NCBI RefSeq assembly: GCF_900176425.1
Contig: NZ_FWXS01000008.1
Span: forward strand, 119,366 to 183,365
DNA: 64,000 nt
Direction: 5' to 3'
Source: Moheibacter sediminis
GTDB taxonomy: Bacteria; Bacteroidota; Bacteroidia; Flavobacteriales; Weeksellaceae
The notes under the pieces were generated by a model that searched no databases, was not told where the DNA came from, and was given only the letters and a program-made list of their open reading frames with translations. Positions 26,997 to 36,528 of the stretch are shown here, piece after piece; the first letter of the stretch is position 1, and each line of letters starts with the position of its first letter. The position numbers were made by a program, and so were the translations under genes.

Positions 26997-27013
26997 AATT
27001 AAATTTATAATTA

Positions 27014-28252
27014 TTATTTCTTTTTTATTCTATACAATCTTCCCTGATCGGTTACAGCATAAAGCATTCCATCATGGTAAGCAATATCACGGAATCTTTG
27101 CTTTTCCTCAACAAGTAATCTTTCCTCTCCCACGATTTTATTGTCTTTGATTACTATTCTGGCAATATGTTGACTACTCAGTCCACCGATGAATAAATTA
27201 TTTTCCCATTCAGGAATTGCATTTCCTTTGTAGAAAGCCATTCCACTTGGTGATAAAACTGGATCCCAATAGTAAACCGGTTGTTCCATTCCTTCTTTTT
27301 GCTGAATGGGCGGCGCACCAATTTCTTTTCCTCCATATTCTATACCATAAGTAATCGTCGGCCAACCATAGTCTTTTCCGGATTTGATGATGTTCAATTC
27401 ATCTCCGCCACGAGGACCGAATTCATTCTCCCAAAGTTCTCCCGTTACCGGATGGATGTCCAAACCTTGTGCATTTCTGATTCCGTATGCATAAATCTCA
27501 GGCATAGCATCTTTATTATTTAAGAAAGGATTTCCCGGAGCAGGTTTTCCGTCTTTTGTGATTTTGAAAATCTTTCCTAATCCAGATTTCAAATCCTGTG
27601 CCTGAACTCTTCCCGGCAATTCTGAACGTTCCCCGGTACTCACAAACAAATGTCCGTCTTTGTCAAAAATCAAACGCGAACCATAATGCAAAGTGCTGTC
27701 AAGGGAGGGAGTAGCACGGAAAATAACGGTTACGTTTTCGATTTTTCCGATAGCTTCATTTAATTTACCTTTTGCAACCGCCATCAGATTTTTACCATCT
27801 TTTTGTTTTTCCGAATAAGACCAATAAATCATTTGATTATTGACAAAACCCGGATCCAAAGCGACATCGAGTAACCCGCCTTGCCCGCGGTCATCTACCT
27901 CAGGGAAGCCTTCAATCGTTTTCACTCGCAGTCCCGTTTCGTCATAGATTTGCATCTTTCCCTCTTTTTCTGTAATCAGTAATCTTCCGTCCGGAAAAGG
28001 AATTACCGCCCAGGGTTTATCTAAACTTTCCGCCAATTTATCGACCTGATAAGCCGTAGTCGTTTTCACGCCGGCAATGCGGGTCTGACCTTCAAATGCA
28101 GGTTTATAATCCGTGTTAGCTTTCTCGGTTTCTACGGGACCATTTGTAGTTTGTTCAGGATTATTATTGGTTTGAGCCGTTGAATTTTTAGGGTCGCAGC
28201 TCATCAGAAAGACTACTGCAAAACCTAATGATAAAAAGTTTTGGATTTTCAT
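27014..28252 (-). CDS. PQQ-dependent aldose sugar dehydrogenase-like lipoprotein
   Basis: 412 residues from ATG 28252 (MKIQNFLSLGFAVVFLMSC). The hydrophobic segment ending in LMSC is a lipobox, so it is probably a lipoprotein; an upstream start adding 12 residues would spoil the signal. A linker rich in Asn/Thr/Gln/Glu follows. The GSDH/SdhC-like beta-propeller starts near residue 55: LDKPWAVIPFPDGRLLITEKEGKM, GQGGLLDVALDP, LHYGSRLIFDKDGHLFVSTGE, GIRNAQGLDIHP and GPRGGDELNIIKSGKDYGWP. Relatives oxidise aldoses with pyrroloquinoline quinone and calcium. Substrate unknown; PQQ synthesis genes are not in view. Confidence 0.9.
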   Translation of the reverse strand: MKIQNFLSLGFAVVFLMSCDPKNSTAQTNNNPEQTTNGPVETEKANTDYKPAFEGQTRIAGVKTTTAYQVDKLAESLDKPWAVIPFPDGRLLITEKEGKMQIYDETGLRVKTIEGFPEVDDRGQGGLLDVALDPGFVNNQMIYWSYSEKQKDGKNLMAVAKGKLNEAIGKIENVTVIFRATPSLDSTLHYGSRLIFDKDGHLFVSTGERSELPGRVQAQDLKSGLGKIFKITKDGKPAPGNPFLNNKDAMPEIYAYGIRNAQGLDIHPVTGELWENEFGPRGGDELNIIKSGKDYGWPTITYGIEYGGKEIGAPPIQQKEGMEQPVYYWDPVLSPSGMAFYKGNAIPEWENNLFIGGLSSQHIARIVIKDNKIVGEERLLVEEKQRFRDIAYHDGMLYAVTDQGRLYRIKKK

Positions 28253-28496
28253 AAAAAATGGTTTTAGGAAAAGGCACGCAAAAACCATTCCTTTACAGTT
28301 GGTTATAAATCTCTGAAAGAAATTAGGATGGAAATAGAGTATAGATTTTGGAAATTGTATTTAAAACAAGAATGCTTATGCAGAAAGGTTTTTAGAAGTG
28401 TTGATAATGGTAATTTAACATTATGTATACCGAATTCTTCTCATGCATACATGAAATTTCTCGGAGCATACAGGCACTTTTTCTTTAAATTACTCT

Positions 28497-29105
28497 TTAA
28501 TTAAAAGAATAACTCAATCCGAAAGAGATAACAGAGTTATTATTTCTATAATCAGAACCTTTACGAACTTTTGTAAGCCCAGAATTATACCTAACGCCAA
28601 TTCCTAATCCTTTGTAAATTTCATATTCCGCACCAATATTCACACCTAAGTCAACATTGATTTCAGGGTCAATGGAAGACTCACCAAATGGTTCCCCGCT
28701 GACAGCTAATTCCTTTTCTAATGCAAATCCCAGTTGGGGACCCAATTCAAAATTTAATTTTTTTATAACGTAATATTTGAACATCAATGGAATATTTAAA
28801 TAGTATAATTTATAGTCAATTTCTACCAAAGATTCAGTTATCATTTGACCATTTTCATCGAGGCCTATAATTGGAAAAGTATCTGTTTTTGCGCCCTGCA
28901 TTGAAAATAATAATTCAGGTTGAAACGCTAATTTTTCTGCGAATTTTATATTAGCAAAACCTCCTGCATAAAATCCTGTTTTGAAATCGTAATCAATATT
29001 TTTATCATTAATAGTTGATAAATTAAGTCCTGATTTTACTCCCCAAGAAACTTGTGCATTGATAAATTGCGCTGCAAATAATAAAATAATTGATAATTTT
29101 TTCAT
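28497..29105 (-). CDS. Outer-membrane beta-barrel protein (PorT-like domain)
   Basis: 202 residues with signal peptide (ends FINAQ) and alternating barrel strands: WGVKSGLNLSTI, TGFYAGGFANIKFAEKLAFQPELLFS, YLNIPLMFKYYV, LNFELGPQLGFAL, GIGVRYNSGL and a final strand ending in YSFN. This is the 'porin family / outer membrane beta-barrel' pattern (OMP_b-brl_2) very frequent in flavobacteria. Ligand and function unknown. An AT-rich perfect inverted repeat lies just upstream. Confidence 0.88.
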   Translation of the reverse strand: MKKLSIILLFAAQFINAQVSWGVKSGLNLSTINDKNIDYDFKTGFYAGGFANIKFAEKLAFQPELLFSMQGAKTDTFPIIGLDENGQMITESLVEIDYKLYYLNIPLMFKYYVIKKLNFELGPQLGFALEKELAVSGEPFGESSIDPEINVDLGVNIGAEYEIYKGLGIGVRYNSGLTKVRKGSDYRNNNSVISFGLSYSFN

Positions 29106-29115
29106 TGATTTAGAT

Positions 29116-29136
29116 TTTATAAGTTACACTTATAAA
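29116..29136. repeat. Perfect AT-rich inverted repeat
   Basis: TTTATAAGT / ACTTATAAA around TAC, 10 bases upstream of the barrel gene start and right behind the E1 stop on the same strand. It could be a weak terminator or an operator for the barrel gene. Confidence 0.4.
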
Positions 29137-29141
29137 TTGAA

Positions 29142-31112
29142 TTAATATATCCAAAGTTTCAATAATTTTTCTTCGAAATCTTTGTCGGGCATGAATTGTT
29201 TTTCCAAATCTGCATGGAAGGGAACGGGCGTATCCATACTACCTACACGGAAAACAGGGGCATCCAATTCTTCAAAAACTTCTTCTGAAATGACAGCAGA
29301 AATCTCTCCACCAAATCCACTTATCAAAGTATCTTCGTGCAAAATGATTGCTTTTCCGGTTTTTCTAACAGAATCTAACACGGCTTCTTTATCCCAAGGA
29401 ATCAAGGTGCGCAAATCAATCACATCGGCTTTGATTTCTGGATGTTTTTTCAAAATTTCAATTGCCAAATGAATTCCGGAACCGTAAGTGATGATGGTTA
29501 AATCTTCACCTTTTTGATGAAATCTCGCTTTTCCAAAAGGAATAGTATAATATCCTTCGGGAACGGAACTTTTGAGACTTCTATATAATTTTTTATGCTC
29601 GAAAAACATTACAGGATTAGGATCTGCAAAGGATTGAAGCAATAGACCTTTTGCATCTTCAGGTGTTGAAGGGTAAATGACTCTGAGTCCCGGAACTTTG
29701 GTGAACCAAGCCTCTGTAGATTGCGAATGGTAAGGTCCAGCGGCTACACCGCCACCAGTAGGCATTCGGACTACAACATCTGCATTTTGTGCCCAACGGT
29801 AATGTGCTTTGGCGAGGTTATTTACAATTTGATTGAAGCCTTCTGTTACGAAATCAGAGAATTGCATTTCAATCATGGATTTTTGCCCGCGGATAGAAAG
29901 TCCCAATCCTGCTCCTAAAATAGCAGCTTCACACAACGGTGTATTGCGCACGCGTTCGGCTCCATATTGGTCTAAAAATCCGTCAGTCACTTTGAAAGCA
30001 CCGCCGTATTTTGCGATGTCTTGCCCCATCAAAATCAACTCCGGATAACGGTTCATGGCTTCGTGTAATCCTTCTGAAATGGCATCAATGAAGCGGATTT
30101 CTCTTTCTGAAACAGATTTTGGAATAATTTCTTCGTTGGAAAACGGAGCGTATAAATCTGCCAGTTCCGTTTCTTTATTGGGGATTATTTTGGGTAAATT
30201 ATCGGCAGCTTCTAATTCTTTCAAAATAAATCTACTCAATTCATTTCTATAGTTTTGAATGGATTCATCAGTCAAAATTCCTTTTTCTTTTAATTTATTT
30301 TCAAATTGAAGAATAGGGTCTTTTGATTCCCAGGATTCAATTAAACCTTCCGGATAATAAGCGGTCCCAGAAGCTTCTTCGTGTCCGCGCATACGGAAAG
30401 TCATACATTCGATCAAAACGGGACGCGGGTTTTTACGGATTTCTTCTGCCCAATATTTTACCGTTTCATATACTTCCAAAAAGTTATTTCCGTCGATGGT
30501 CACGGCATCGATTCCGTATCCAATTCCTTTGTCAGCAAATGATTTCATACGGAATTGTTCATTAGAAGGCGTTGAAAGTCCCCATTGGTTATTTTCTACG
30601 ATGATAATTACGGGTAATTGCCAAACTGCTGCAACATTTATGGATTCATGAAAATCACCTTCACTAGCGCCACCATCACCTGTAAAAACCATGGTAGCTT
30701 CATTGTTTTTCTGGAGTTTATTTGCTAATGCAATTCCGTCTGCTACACCCATTTGTGAGCCTAAATGGGAAATCATTCCGACGATTTTATAGTCATTTGT
30801 TCCGAAATGGAAAGAGCGGTCGCGTCCTTTAGTAAAACCTTCTGCTTTTCCCTGAAATTGGGCAAATAATCTTTGTAAAGGAATTTCACGTGAAGTAAAA
30901 ACACCTAAGTTTCTGTGCATGGTCAGGATATATTCTTCGGAATTCATTCCCAATGCGCACCCGACAGAAATGCCTTCCTGCCCCCAGGATGAGAACCATT
31001 TTGAGATTTTTCCCTGGCGAAGCCCGATAAGCATTCGTTCTTCAATCATGCGAGGGAGTAATAATTTTTTATATAATTCAATCAGTTGATTGTCTGTGTA
31101 AGTTGCATTCAC
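29142..31112 (-). CDS. 2-oxoacid dehydrogenase E1 component, fused alpha and beta subunits
   Basis: 656 residues combining E1-alpha (about 1-325) and E1-beta (about 335-656) in one chain. The TPP-binding motif is GDGGASEGDFHESINVAA...ENNQWGLS. The beta half has FIDAISEGLHEAM, NTPLCEAAILGAGLGLSI and ALIEMQFSDF-like blocks. The architecture is typical of the Bacteroidota branched-chain or general 2-oxoacid dehydrogenase ('dehydrogenase E1 component'). It decarboxylates a 2-oxoacid and acylates the lipoyl group of an E2 partner; no E2 or E3 gene is in the window. Branched-chain substrate is the best guess, for the iso-branched fatty acids typical of the group. Confidence 0.93.
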   Translation of the reverse strand: MNATYTDNQLIELYKKLLLPRMIEERMLIGLRQGKISKWFSSWGQEGISVGCALGMNSEEYILTMHRNLGVFTSREIPLQRLFAQFQGKAEGFTKGRDRSFHFGTNDYKIVGMISHLGSQMGVADGIALANKLQKNNEATMVFTGDGGASEGDFHESINVAAVWQLPVIIIVENNQWGLSTPSNEQFRMKSFADKGIGYGIDAVTIDGNNFLEVYETVKYWAEEIRKNPRPVLIECMTFRMRGHEEASGTAYYPEGLIESWESKDPILQFENKLKEKGILTDESIQNYRNELSRFILKELEAADNLPKIIPNKETELADLYAPFSNEEIIPKSVSEREIRFIDAISEGLHEAMNRYPELILMGQDIAKYGGAFKVTDGFLDQYGAERVRNTPLCEAAILGAGLGLSIRGQKSMIEMQFSDFVTEGFNQIVNNLAKAHYRWAQNADVVVRMPTGGGVAAGPYHSQSTEAWFTKVPGLRVIYPSTPEDAKGLLLQSFADPNPVMFFEHKKLYRSLKSSVPEGYYTIPFGKARFHQKGEDLTIITYGSGIHLAIEILKKHPEIKADVIDLRTLIPWDKEAVLDSVRKTGKAIILHEDTLISGFGGEISAVISEEVFEELDAPVFRVGSMDTPVPFHADLEKQFMPDKDFEEKLLKLWIY

Positions 31113-31156
31113 TTTTGTTTGTTTTGGTGGTCAAAATTAGGTGTTTTCTAATTCTG

Positions 31157-31191
31157 AAAAAATAAAAATCCCGCTAAAGATTAACGGGATT
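31157..31191 (-). terminator. Intrinsic terminator of the TPR protein gene
   Basis: On the minus strand: AATCCCG, a 10-base partly paired loop, CGGGATT, then TTTTATTTTTT. It lies 25 bases beyond the TPR gene stop. Confidence 0.85.
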
Positions 31192-31215
31192 GGAATTATT
31201 TATTTTAAAAAAAAA

Positions 31216-32592
31216 TTATTTGCCAAGTGATTTTTCAATAGCCCTCATTTGGTCTTCTTTCTCAAACATTTCACCTGCCTGATATGCTTTTCTTAAAGTA
31301 GAGGCAGCTTGTAAATCAGTTTTGTCTAATTCAAAGGCTTTTTCTAAATAAGGAATGATAGATATATAAAGGTCTTTACGTTTTTTTGTATATTCCTGAT
31401 AGGCTTGTTTCTCTTTAGCAGTACTTCCTAAGTTGGCATTGATGATTTCGACATATTCTTTTTCCGGTTTTACTTTTACCAAAGCAAGATTGTTGTATGC
31501 ATTTTTATATTTTGGGTCAACTTGTATGGTTTTTTCAAAAAACTGAATAGCTTCTGCATCTTTTCCTTGTTCCATATAAATTACTCCAATATTGAAATAG
31601 TTTGTAGGATCTGCTGGGTTTAACTTTGTATTTTCAATTAATTTATTTAAAAATCCTTCTTCGTTTCCTGATTTATGGTAGATATTTCCGGCAACGGTTT
31701 GAATTTCACTATCTTGAGGATATTTTTTTGTGATTGTTTCTACTAAATCGTCATACTTTTCCAGTCCGCTCAGTGCTTTCAATGCATTTAGATAAAGTTC
31801 TTTTTCCATTGAAGGAGTTTTTACCTCTTTGTAGCTGGCAATAAGTCCGAGTTTTTTATGGTTTTCAGCTTCTTCTTTTGAACTATAAGGAACTTCATTT
31901 CCTTCTTTATCTTTTGCTAAATATGAAACGGTTTCACCTGTATATTCATCTTTTATGAGATCTTTATAAGCTTGAAAAGCTTTTTCATAAATACCTCCTC
32001 TGTGGTAGCTAAGCGCAGCGTTGTATTTGAAAAGCTGTGAGTTGCCGCCTAATGCCTTGACTAAATAAGAAGCTTCGAGAAATTTGTTTCCTGCTTCCTC
32101 ATTTTTCTCAGCCTGATAAGCAGTGTTAGCTGCTTGAAGCGTTTTTTCAGCCATTGAAGTTACGCTTTCCTGGATTTGGGGTAAATAAACAGACTTTAGG
32201 TTTTCTTGTTTTGGTTTTGAATAATCTCCACTTGCAGCAGCTTTGTCAGCTTCAGCTTGAGTTGCATAATATTCAGTTGCTTTGGTTGATTTGTTTTTCA
32301 CTGAAAACATAGTTCCGCTTTCGTACTTTGCCAACTCTCCAAATTGCTTAGCAGCTTCGATTGTATTTCCTTCGTTTAGAGCAATTTGCCCTGAAACGTA
32401 GTAATATTTTGCCAGAGATTCTGGAGAAATTGTGTTAGAAGTCAATAGTCCTGAAACTTTATTTAATTCTGATTTGGCAGCTGTGTTATTTTTGCTTTCA
32501 AAAGCCTTCAATGCTGCATCGATTTCTTTTTCCTGAGCAAATACTCCGCTCATCATGAAAACAGCAGAGATTGTTAAAATTATTTTTTTCAT
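31216..32592 (-). CDS. Secreted tetratricopeptide-repeat protein
   Basis: 458 residues with signal peptide (ends GVFAQ). Helical repeats fill the mature part; clear TPR units include YYYVSGQIALNEGNTIEAAKQF near residue 65, YHRGGIYEKAFQAYKDL near 210, and YFNIGVIYMEQGKDAEAIQF then YKNAYNNLALVK near 335-375. It has neither membrane helix nor T9SS signal, so it is likely a periplasmic scaffold. The partner is unknown. It lies directly behind gyrA on the same strand but has its own terminator, and a gyrA hairpin separates them. Confidence 0.85.
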   Translation of the reverse strand: MKKIILTISAVFMMSGVFAQEKEIDAALKAFESKNNTAAKSELNKVSGLLTSNTISPESLAKYYYVSGQIALNEGNTIEAAKQFGELAKYESGTMFSVKNKSTKATEYYATQAEADKAAASGDYSKPKQENLKSVYLPQIQESVTSMAEKTLQAANTAYQAEKNEEAGNKFLEASYLVKALGGNSQLFKYNAALSYHRGGIYEKAFQAYKDLIKDEYTGETVSYLAKDKEGNEVPYSSKEEAENHKKLGLIASYKEVKTPSMEKELYLNALKALSGLEKYDDLVETITKKYPQDSEIQTVAGNIYHKSGNEEGFLNKLIENTKLNPADPTNYFNIGVIYMEQGKDAEAIQFFEKTIQVDPKYKNAYNNLALVKVKPEKEYVEIINANLGSTAKEKQAYQEYTKKRKDLYISIIPYLEKAFELDKTDLQAASTLRKAYQAGEMFEKEDQMRAIEKSLGK

Positions 32593-32622
32593 CTTTTAAA
32601 CCTATTTGATTTTTTAAAGGTA

Positions 32623-32650
32623 AGATGGAATGCTTTTGAACATTCCATCT
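32623..32650 (-). terminator. Strong hairpin behind gyrA
   Basis: Perfect 10-bp stem AGATGGAATG / CATTCCATCT with an 8-base loop, between the gyrA stop and the next gene. The T-tract is interrupted, so termination may be partial. Confidence 0.65.
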
Positions 32651-32661
32651 CTAAATTTTAA

Positions 32662-35262
32662 TTATTCGTTTGAATCAGATTCTAAATTAGTGTTTTCGTT
32701 TGAATTATCATTTAAATCCTGATTATTTAAATTTTCATTAACACCTTCGATGTTTTCATTTCCACCTTCAATTAATCCATCAATATCTTCCAATTCTTCT
32801 TCAACTTCTTCCTCTACGGCAACTTTTGCAACTGCAGCGATTTTGTCATTATTTTTCAAATTAATCAAACGAACGCCTTGCGTTGCACGTCCCATAACAC
32901 GCATTTCTTTAACACCCGTTCTGATTGTTACACCTGATTTGTTGATAATCATCAAGTCGTTGTCATCTGTAACGGATTGGATTGCGATTAATTTTCCGGT
33001 TTTTTCTGTGATATTTAAAGTGGTAACACCTTTTCCGCCACGGTTGGTAATGCGGTAATCTTCAATCGAAGTACGTTTTCCGTAACCTTTTTCAGATACC
33101 ACCAAAACGGTTTCGTTTTCTTTGTCAGCGATGACAATCATACCGATAACTTCATTTTCTTCTGTTCCTAAATTAATTCCGCGAACACCTGAAGCGGTTC
33201 TTCCCATTGGACGAACTTTTGCATCTTCGAAACGAATGGCTTTTCCACTCAATGAAGCAATCATGATTTCGCTTTCGCCATTGGTCAATTTTGCTTCTAA
33301 TAATTGGTCGCCATCACGTACTGTAATTGCGTTGATGCCGTTTACACGTGGACGGGAATAAGCTTCCAATGAAGTTTTCTTCACGATACCTTTCTTCGTA
33401 ACCATGATCACGTAATTATTATTTACGTATTCAGGGTTCATCAAATCTTTGGTTAAGATATAAGCTCTCACTTTATCGTCCGGTTCGATATTGACAAGGT
33501 TTTGAATCGCTCTACCTTTTGAAGTTTTAGAACCTTCAGGGATTTCAAATACACGCATCCAGAAACATTTTCCTTTTTCTGTGAAGAAAAGCATGTACTG
33601 GTGGTTGGATGCTACGACCATGTATTCCAAGAAATCGGCGTCACGCGTAGTTGCGCCACGGTTTCCAACGCCACCGCGGGATTGTTTTTTGTATTCAGAA
33701 AGCGAAGTACGTTTGATGTAGCCCAAATGGCTGATGGTCAATACCATTTCATCATCCGGAATTAAATCTTCGATGTTCATATCGCCACCTGCGTAGTCAA
33801 TGTCAGAACGTCTTTCGTCGCCGTATTTTTCTCTGATTTCAACCAATTCTTCTTGAATGATTTTCATTCGCAGTTCTTTGCTTGCCAAAACCTCTTTTAA
33901 GTAATCGATGGTTTTCATCAATTCCTCATATTCAGCACGAATTTTATCAATTTCAAGTCCGGTCAAAGTTCTCAAACGCAATTCCAAAATGGCTCTTGCC
34001 TGGATTTCAGAAAGGTCAAAAGCTTCCATCAAACCTTCGCGTGCTTCATCTGGTGTAGCGCTTTCGCGGATGATTTTGATAGCTCTGTCCAAATCATCTT
34101 GGGTTCCGATTACTTTCATGTAACCTTCTAAGATGTGGGCGCGTTCTTCTGCTTTTCTCAATTCATATTCGGTACGTCGAACCACCACATCATGACGGTG
34201 ATCAACGAAATGTCTGATCATGTCATATAAGTTCAATTGTTCCGGACGACCATTTACCAATGCAATATTGTTTACGCTGAATGAAGATTGAAGCGCAGTA
34301 TGTTTGTACAATAAATTCAATACAACATTTGGAACTGCGTCATTTTTCAAAACATAAACGATGCGCATTCCTTTACGGTCAGATTCGTCTCTGATTTCAG
34401 AAATTCCATCTAATTTCCCTTCTTTGATTAACTCAGCGGTTTTGGCAATCATATCCGCTTTGTTGACTTGATAAGGAATCTCAGAAACAATGATGCTGTC
34501 GCGTCCATTGGTTACCTCGAAATTAGATTTGGCACGAATGACAATTCGACCGCGTCCAGTTTCAAAAGCTTCTTTCACTCCGCTGTAACCATAAATAATT
34601 CCTCCCGTCGGGAAATCCGGTGCTTTTACGTGTTGAATTAATTCATCAATCGTAACGTCGTTGTTTTCTATGTAAGCAATGATTCCGTCAATTACTTCCG
34701 TCAAATTGTGTGGAGCCATATTGGTTGCCATACCTACCGCGATACCGGAAGCACCGTTCACTAATAAGTTAGGGATTCGGGTTGGAAGAACTTTTGGTTC
34801 TTTCAAAGTATCGTCAAAGTTGAATTGGAAATCAACGGTTTCTTTATCGATATCGGAAAGCATTTCTTCCGAAATTTTTTGAAGTCTTGCTTCGGTATAA
34901 CGCATTGCTGCAGGCGGGTCACCATCGACGGACCCAAAGTTACCTTGTCCGTCCACCATCATGTAGCGAAGTGACCAAGGCTGTGCCATACGCACCATGG
35001 TATCATAAACAGATGAATCTCCGTGCGGGTGGTATTTACCCAAAACCTCTCCTACGATACGTGCAGATTTTTTATGGGCACGGTTGGCCATCACACCTAA
35101 TTCATACATTCCGAACAAAACCCTTCTGTGAACTGGTTTCATGCCGTCGCGAACGTCTGGCAATGCACGTGATACGATAACCGACATCGAGTAATCGATG
35201 TAAGCTGATTTCATTTCATCCTCGATGTTAATCGGGATTAACTTTTCTCCATCATTATTCAT
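32662..35262 (-). CDS. gyrA: DNA gyrase subunit A
   Basis: 866 residues. The catalytic tyrosine is in [10 protein letters not shown] (Tyr122) and the quinolone region reads [20 protein letters not shown]. In E. coli numbering Ser83 and Asp87 are both present, the drug-sensitive type. The C-terminal half has the six-blade DNA-wrapping domain with the GyrA-box [10 protein letters not shown]. The last 50 residues are an acidic Asn/Glu/Asp-rich tail ([14 protein letters not shown]...). The enzyme introduces negative supercoils with GyrB, which is encoded elsewhere. Confidence 0.97.
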   Translation of the reverse strand: MNNDGEKLIPINIEDEMKSAYIDYSMSVIVSRALPDVRDGMKPVHRRVLFGMYELGVMANRAHKKSARIVGEVLGKYHPHGDSSVYDTMVRMAQPWSLRYMMVDGQGNFGSVDGDPPAAMRYTEARLQKISEEMLSDIDKETVDFQFNFDDTLKEPKVLPTRIPNLLVNGASGIAVGMATNMAPHNLTEVIDGIIAYIENNDVTIDELIQHVKAPDFPTGGIIYGYSGVKEAFETGRGRIVIRAKSNFEVTNGRDSIIVSEIPYQVNKADMIAKTAELIKEGKLDGISEIRDESDRKGMRIVYVLKNDAVPNVVLNLLYKHTALQSSFSVNNIALVNGRPEQLNLYDMIRHFVDHRHDVVVRRTEYELRKAEERAHILEGYMKVIGTQDDLDRAIKIIRESATPDEAREGLMEAFDLSEIQARAILELRLRTLTGLEIDKIRAEYEELMKTIDYLKEVLASKELRMKIIQEELVEIREKYGDERRSDIDYAGGDMNIEDLIPDDEMVLTISHLGYIKRTSLSEYKKQSRGGVGNRGATTRDADFLEYMVVASNHQYMLFFTEKGKCFWMRVFEIPEGSKTSKGRAIQNLVNIEPDDKVRAYILTKDLMNPEYVNNNYVIMVTKKGIVKKTSLEAYSRPRVNGINAITVRDGDQLLEAKLTNGESEIMIASLSGKAIRFEDAKVRPMGRTASGVRGINLGTEENEVIGMIVIADKENETVLVVSEKGYGKRTSIEDYRITNRGGKGVTTLNITEKTGKLIAIQSVTDDNDLMIINKSGVTIRTGVKEMRVMGRATQGVRLINLKNNDKIAAVAKVAVEEEVEEELEDIDGLIEGGNENIEGVNENLNNQDLNDNSNENTNLESDSNE

Positions 35263-35276
35263 TTAAACTATAATTT

Positions 35277-35309
35277 ATGTTTAAGGTTTCAAGTTCAATG
35301 TTTAAGGTT
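35277..35309. repeat. Two direct repeats upstream of gyrA
   Basis: ATGTTTAAGGTT occurs at 35277-35288 and 35298-35309 (period 21) with TTCAAGTTCA between. Such 'TTTAAGGTTTCAAGTT' phrases are frequent intergenic filler in flavobacterial genomes (memory, not computed). Confidence 0.4.
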
Positions 35310-35465
35310 GTAAAATCAACCAAAAATTTATAATATTACCTGAAAGAAAATTTAACGTGCTAAAATACGATTTTTAAGCGGGATAGACTACATGTATGTA
35401 TAGTAGTTTTCAACATAAAAAAATGAGATTGTGAAAAATTATCAGAAAAAAAGTTGAATTAGATT

Positions 35466-35494
35466 TTTGAAATAAAAAAATACACTTATATTTG
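35466..35494 (+). promoter_or_regulatory. Promoter of rpmH
   Basis: TTTG (35466-35469), 17 bases, TATATTTG (35487-35494, followed by C): a near-perfect Bacteroidota promoter, 37 bases upstream of the rpmH ATG. Confidence 0.85.
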
Positions 35495-35531
35495 CACTCC
35501 ATTTGAGAAAATGTAGAAAAGCTTACAAACG

Positions 35532-35687
35532 ATGAAAAGAACATTTCAACCCAGCAACAGAAGAAAAAGAAACAAGCACGGTTTCCGTGAGAGAATGGCT
35601 ACTAAAAACGGTCGTAAAGTTTTAGCAGCACGCAGAAAAAGGGGCAGAAAGCAATTGACGGTTAGCGAAGTTAGAGCTAAACGATAA
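35532..35687 (+). CDS. rpmH: Large ribosomal subunit protein bL34
   Basis: 51 residues starting [18 protein letters not shown] and continuing [22 protein letters not shown]. This is the highly conserved L34 sequence, with about six extra C-terminal residues ([11 protein letters not shown]) typical of Bacteroidota. It has its own strong promoter (35466-35494) and terminator, so it is a single-gene unit rather than the rpmH-rnpA operon of Proteobacteria; no rnpA follows. Confidence 0.97.
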   Translation: MKRTFQPSNRRKRNKHGFRERMATKNGRKVLAARRKRGRKQLTVSEVRAKR

Positions 35688-35712
35688 TCGCTAATATTAT
35701 ATTAAAAAGACC

Positions 35713-35742
35713 AAAGCCCGGATTTTCTTTCGGGCTTTTTTC
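35713..35742 (+). terminator. Intrinsic terminator of rpmH
   Basis: AAAGCCCG / CGGGCTTT stem around a 10-base loop (GATTTTCTTT) and a T-run. Confidence 0.9.
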
Positions 35743-35750
35743 TATATTTG
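35743..35750 (+). promoter_or_regulatory. -7 promoter element of ftsE
   Basis: TATATTTG followed by C, immediately after the rpmH terminator T-run and 22 bases before the ftsE ATG. No good -33 TTTG is present in the terminator stem upstream. Confidence 0.55.
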
Positions 35751-35772
35751 CCTTTATTAAGCATAAAAAACA

Positions 35773-36471
35773 ATGACAGGGAAAGTAATTCAATTAGAAA
35801 GAGCTTTTATTTACCAAAGAAATCATTTGGTTTTGAGCAATGTAGAATTTGAACTGAACGAAGGTGAATTTTCTTACCTCATTGGTAAAACCGGTAGCGG
35901 AAAAAGTAGTCTGCTCCGTGTTTTATATGGCGACCTGCCTTTGGAAGAAGGTTATGGTAAAGTAGTGGGGATCGAATTGAACGGAATGAAGGTCAGTAAA
36001 ATACCTACACTCAGACGTCATTTAGGGATTGTTTTCCAGGATTTCCAACTTTTATTGGACAGAAATGTCGAGAAAAACCTTGCTTTTGTATTGAAAGCTA
36101 CAGGTTGGAAAGACAAACAACAAATCAATGACAGGATTGACGAAGTGCTGGAAAGTGTGGGTATGATTTCTAAAAAGAAAATGATGCCTTTCAGACTTTC
36201 GGGTGGTGAACAGCAAAGGGTTTCCATTGCACGTGCATTGCTCAATCATCCTGAACTTATTTTGGCAGATGAGCCAACGGGAAATTTAGATCCGGAAACT
36301 TCGGTGGAAATCATGAATTTGATTCTTAATTTGTCAAAAGAAAGAAATGTTGCTGTCCTTATGGCAACGCATGATTACAACATCATCCAGAAATTTCCTG
36401 CAAAAACTTTCAAATGTGAAGACGGAAAAGTCCATATGGAAGAGTCTTCAGAATCTCTTTTTATAGGTTAA
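35773..36471 (+). CDS. ftsE: Cell-division ATP-binding protein FtsE
   Basis: ABC ATPase of 232 residues. Walker A GKTGSGKSS (residues 38-46), Q-loop GIVFQDFQLLLDRNVEKN, signature LSGGEQQRVSIARALL, Walker B LILADEPTGNLDP and H-loop ATHDYN. The FQDF-LLLDR stretch and small size fit FtsE, which with the membrane protein FtsX controls cell-wall hydrolases at the septum. ftsX is not adjacent, as is common in Bacteroidota, so a different ABC partner remains possible. Confidence 0.88.
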   Translation: MTGKVIQLERAFIYQRNHLVLSNVEFELNEGEFSYLIGKTGSGKSSLLRVLYGDLPLEEGYGKVVGIELNGMKVSKIPTLRRHLGIVFQDFQLLLDRNVEKNLAFVLKATGWKDKQQINDRIDEVLESVGMISKKKMMPFRLSGGEQQRVSIARALLNHPELILADEPTGNLDPETSVEIMNLILNLSKERNVAVLMATHDYNIIQKFPAKTFKCEDGKVHMEESSESLFIG

Positions 36472-36477
36472 TTTTAA

Positions 36478-36526
36478 AAACTGGTTCTCGATAGATTCCC
36501 AATTCTTCGGAATACTCGAACTGAAG
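36478..36526. repeat. Short dispersed-type intergenic repeat
   Basis: Between two convergent genes lies GGTTCTCGATAGATTCCC, AATTCTTCGGAATACTCGAAC and a short tail. It is partly palindromic (AATTC-TTC-GGAATT-like, TTCTCGA/TCGAAC) and resembles a phrase repeated between genes in many Chryseobacterium and Flavobacterium genomes (memory, not computed). It may act as a bidirectional stop. Confidence 0.4.
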
Positions 36527-36528
36527 TT

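Noticed and set aside
34995..35040. Quinolone-resistance change in gyrA
   Set aside because: The region reads GDSSVYD with Ser83 and Asp87 both present, the usual sensitive residues.
34887..35180. 97-codon frame on the plus strand inside gyrA
   Set aside because: Antisense to the most conserved part of gyrA; no match to any family pattern.
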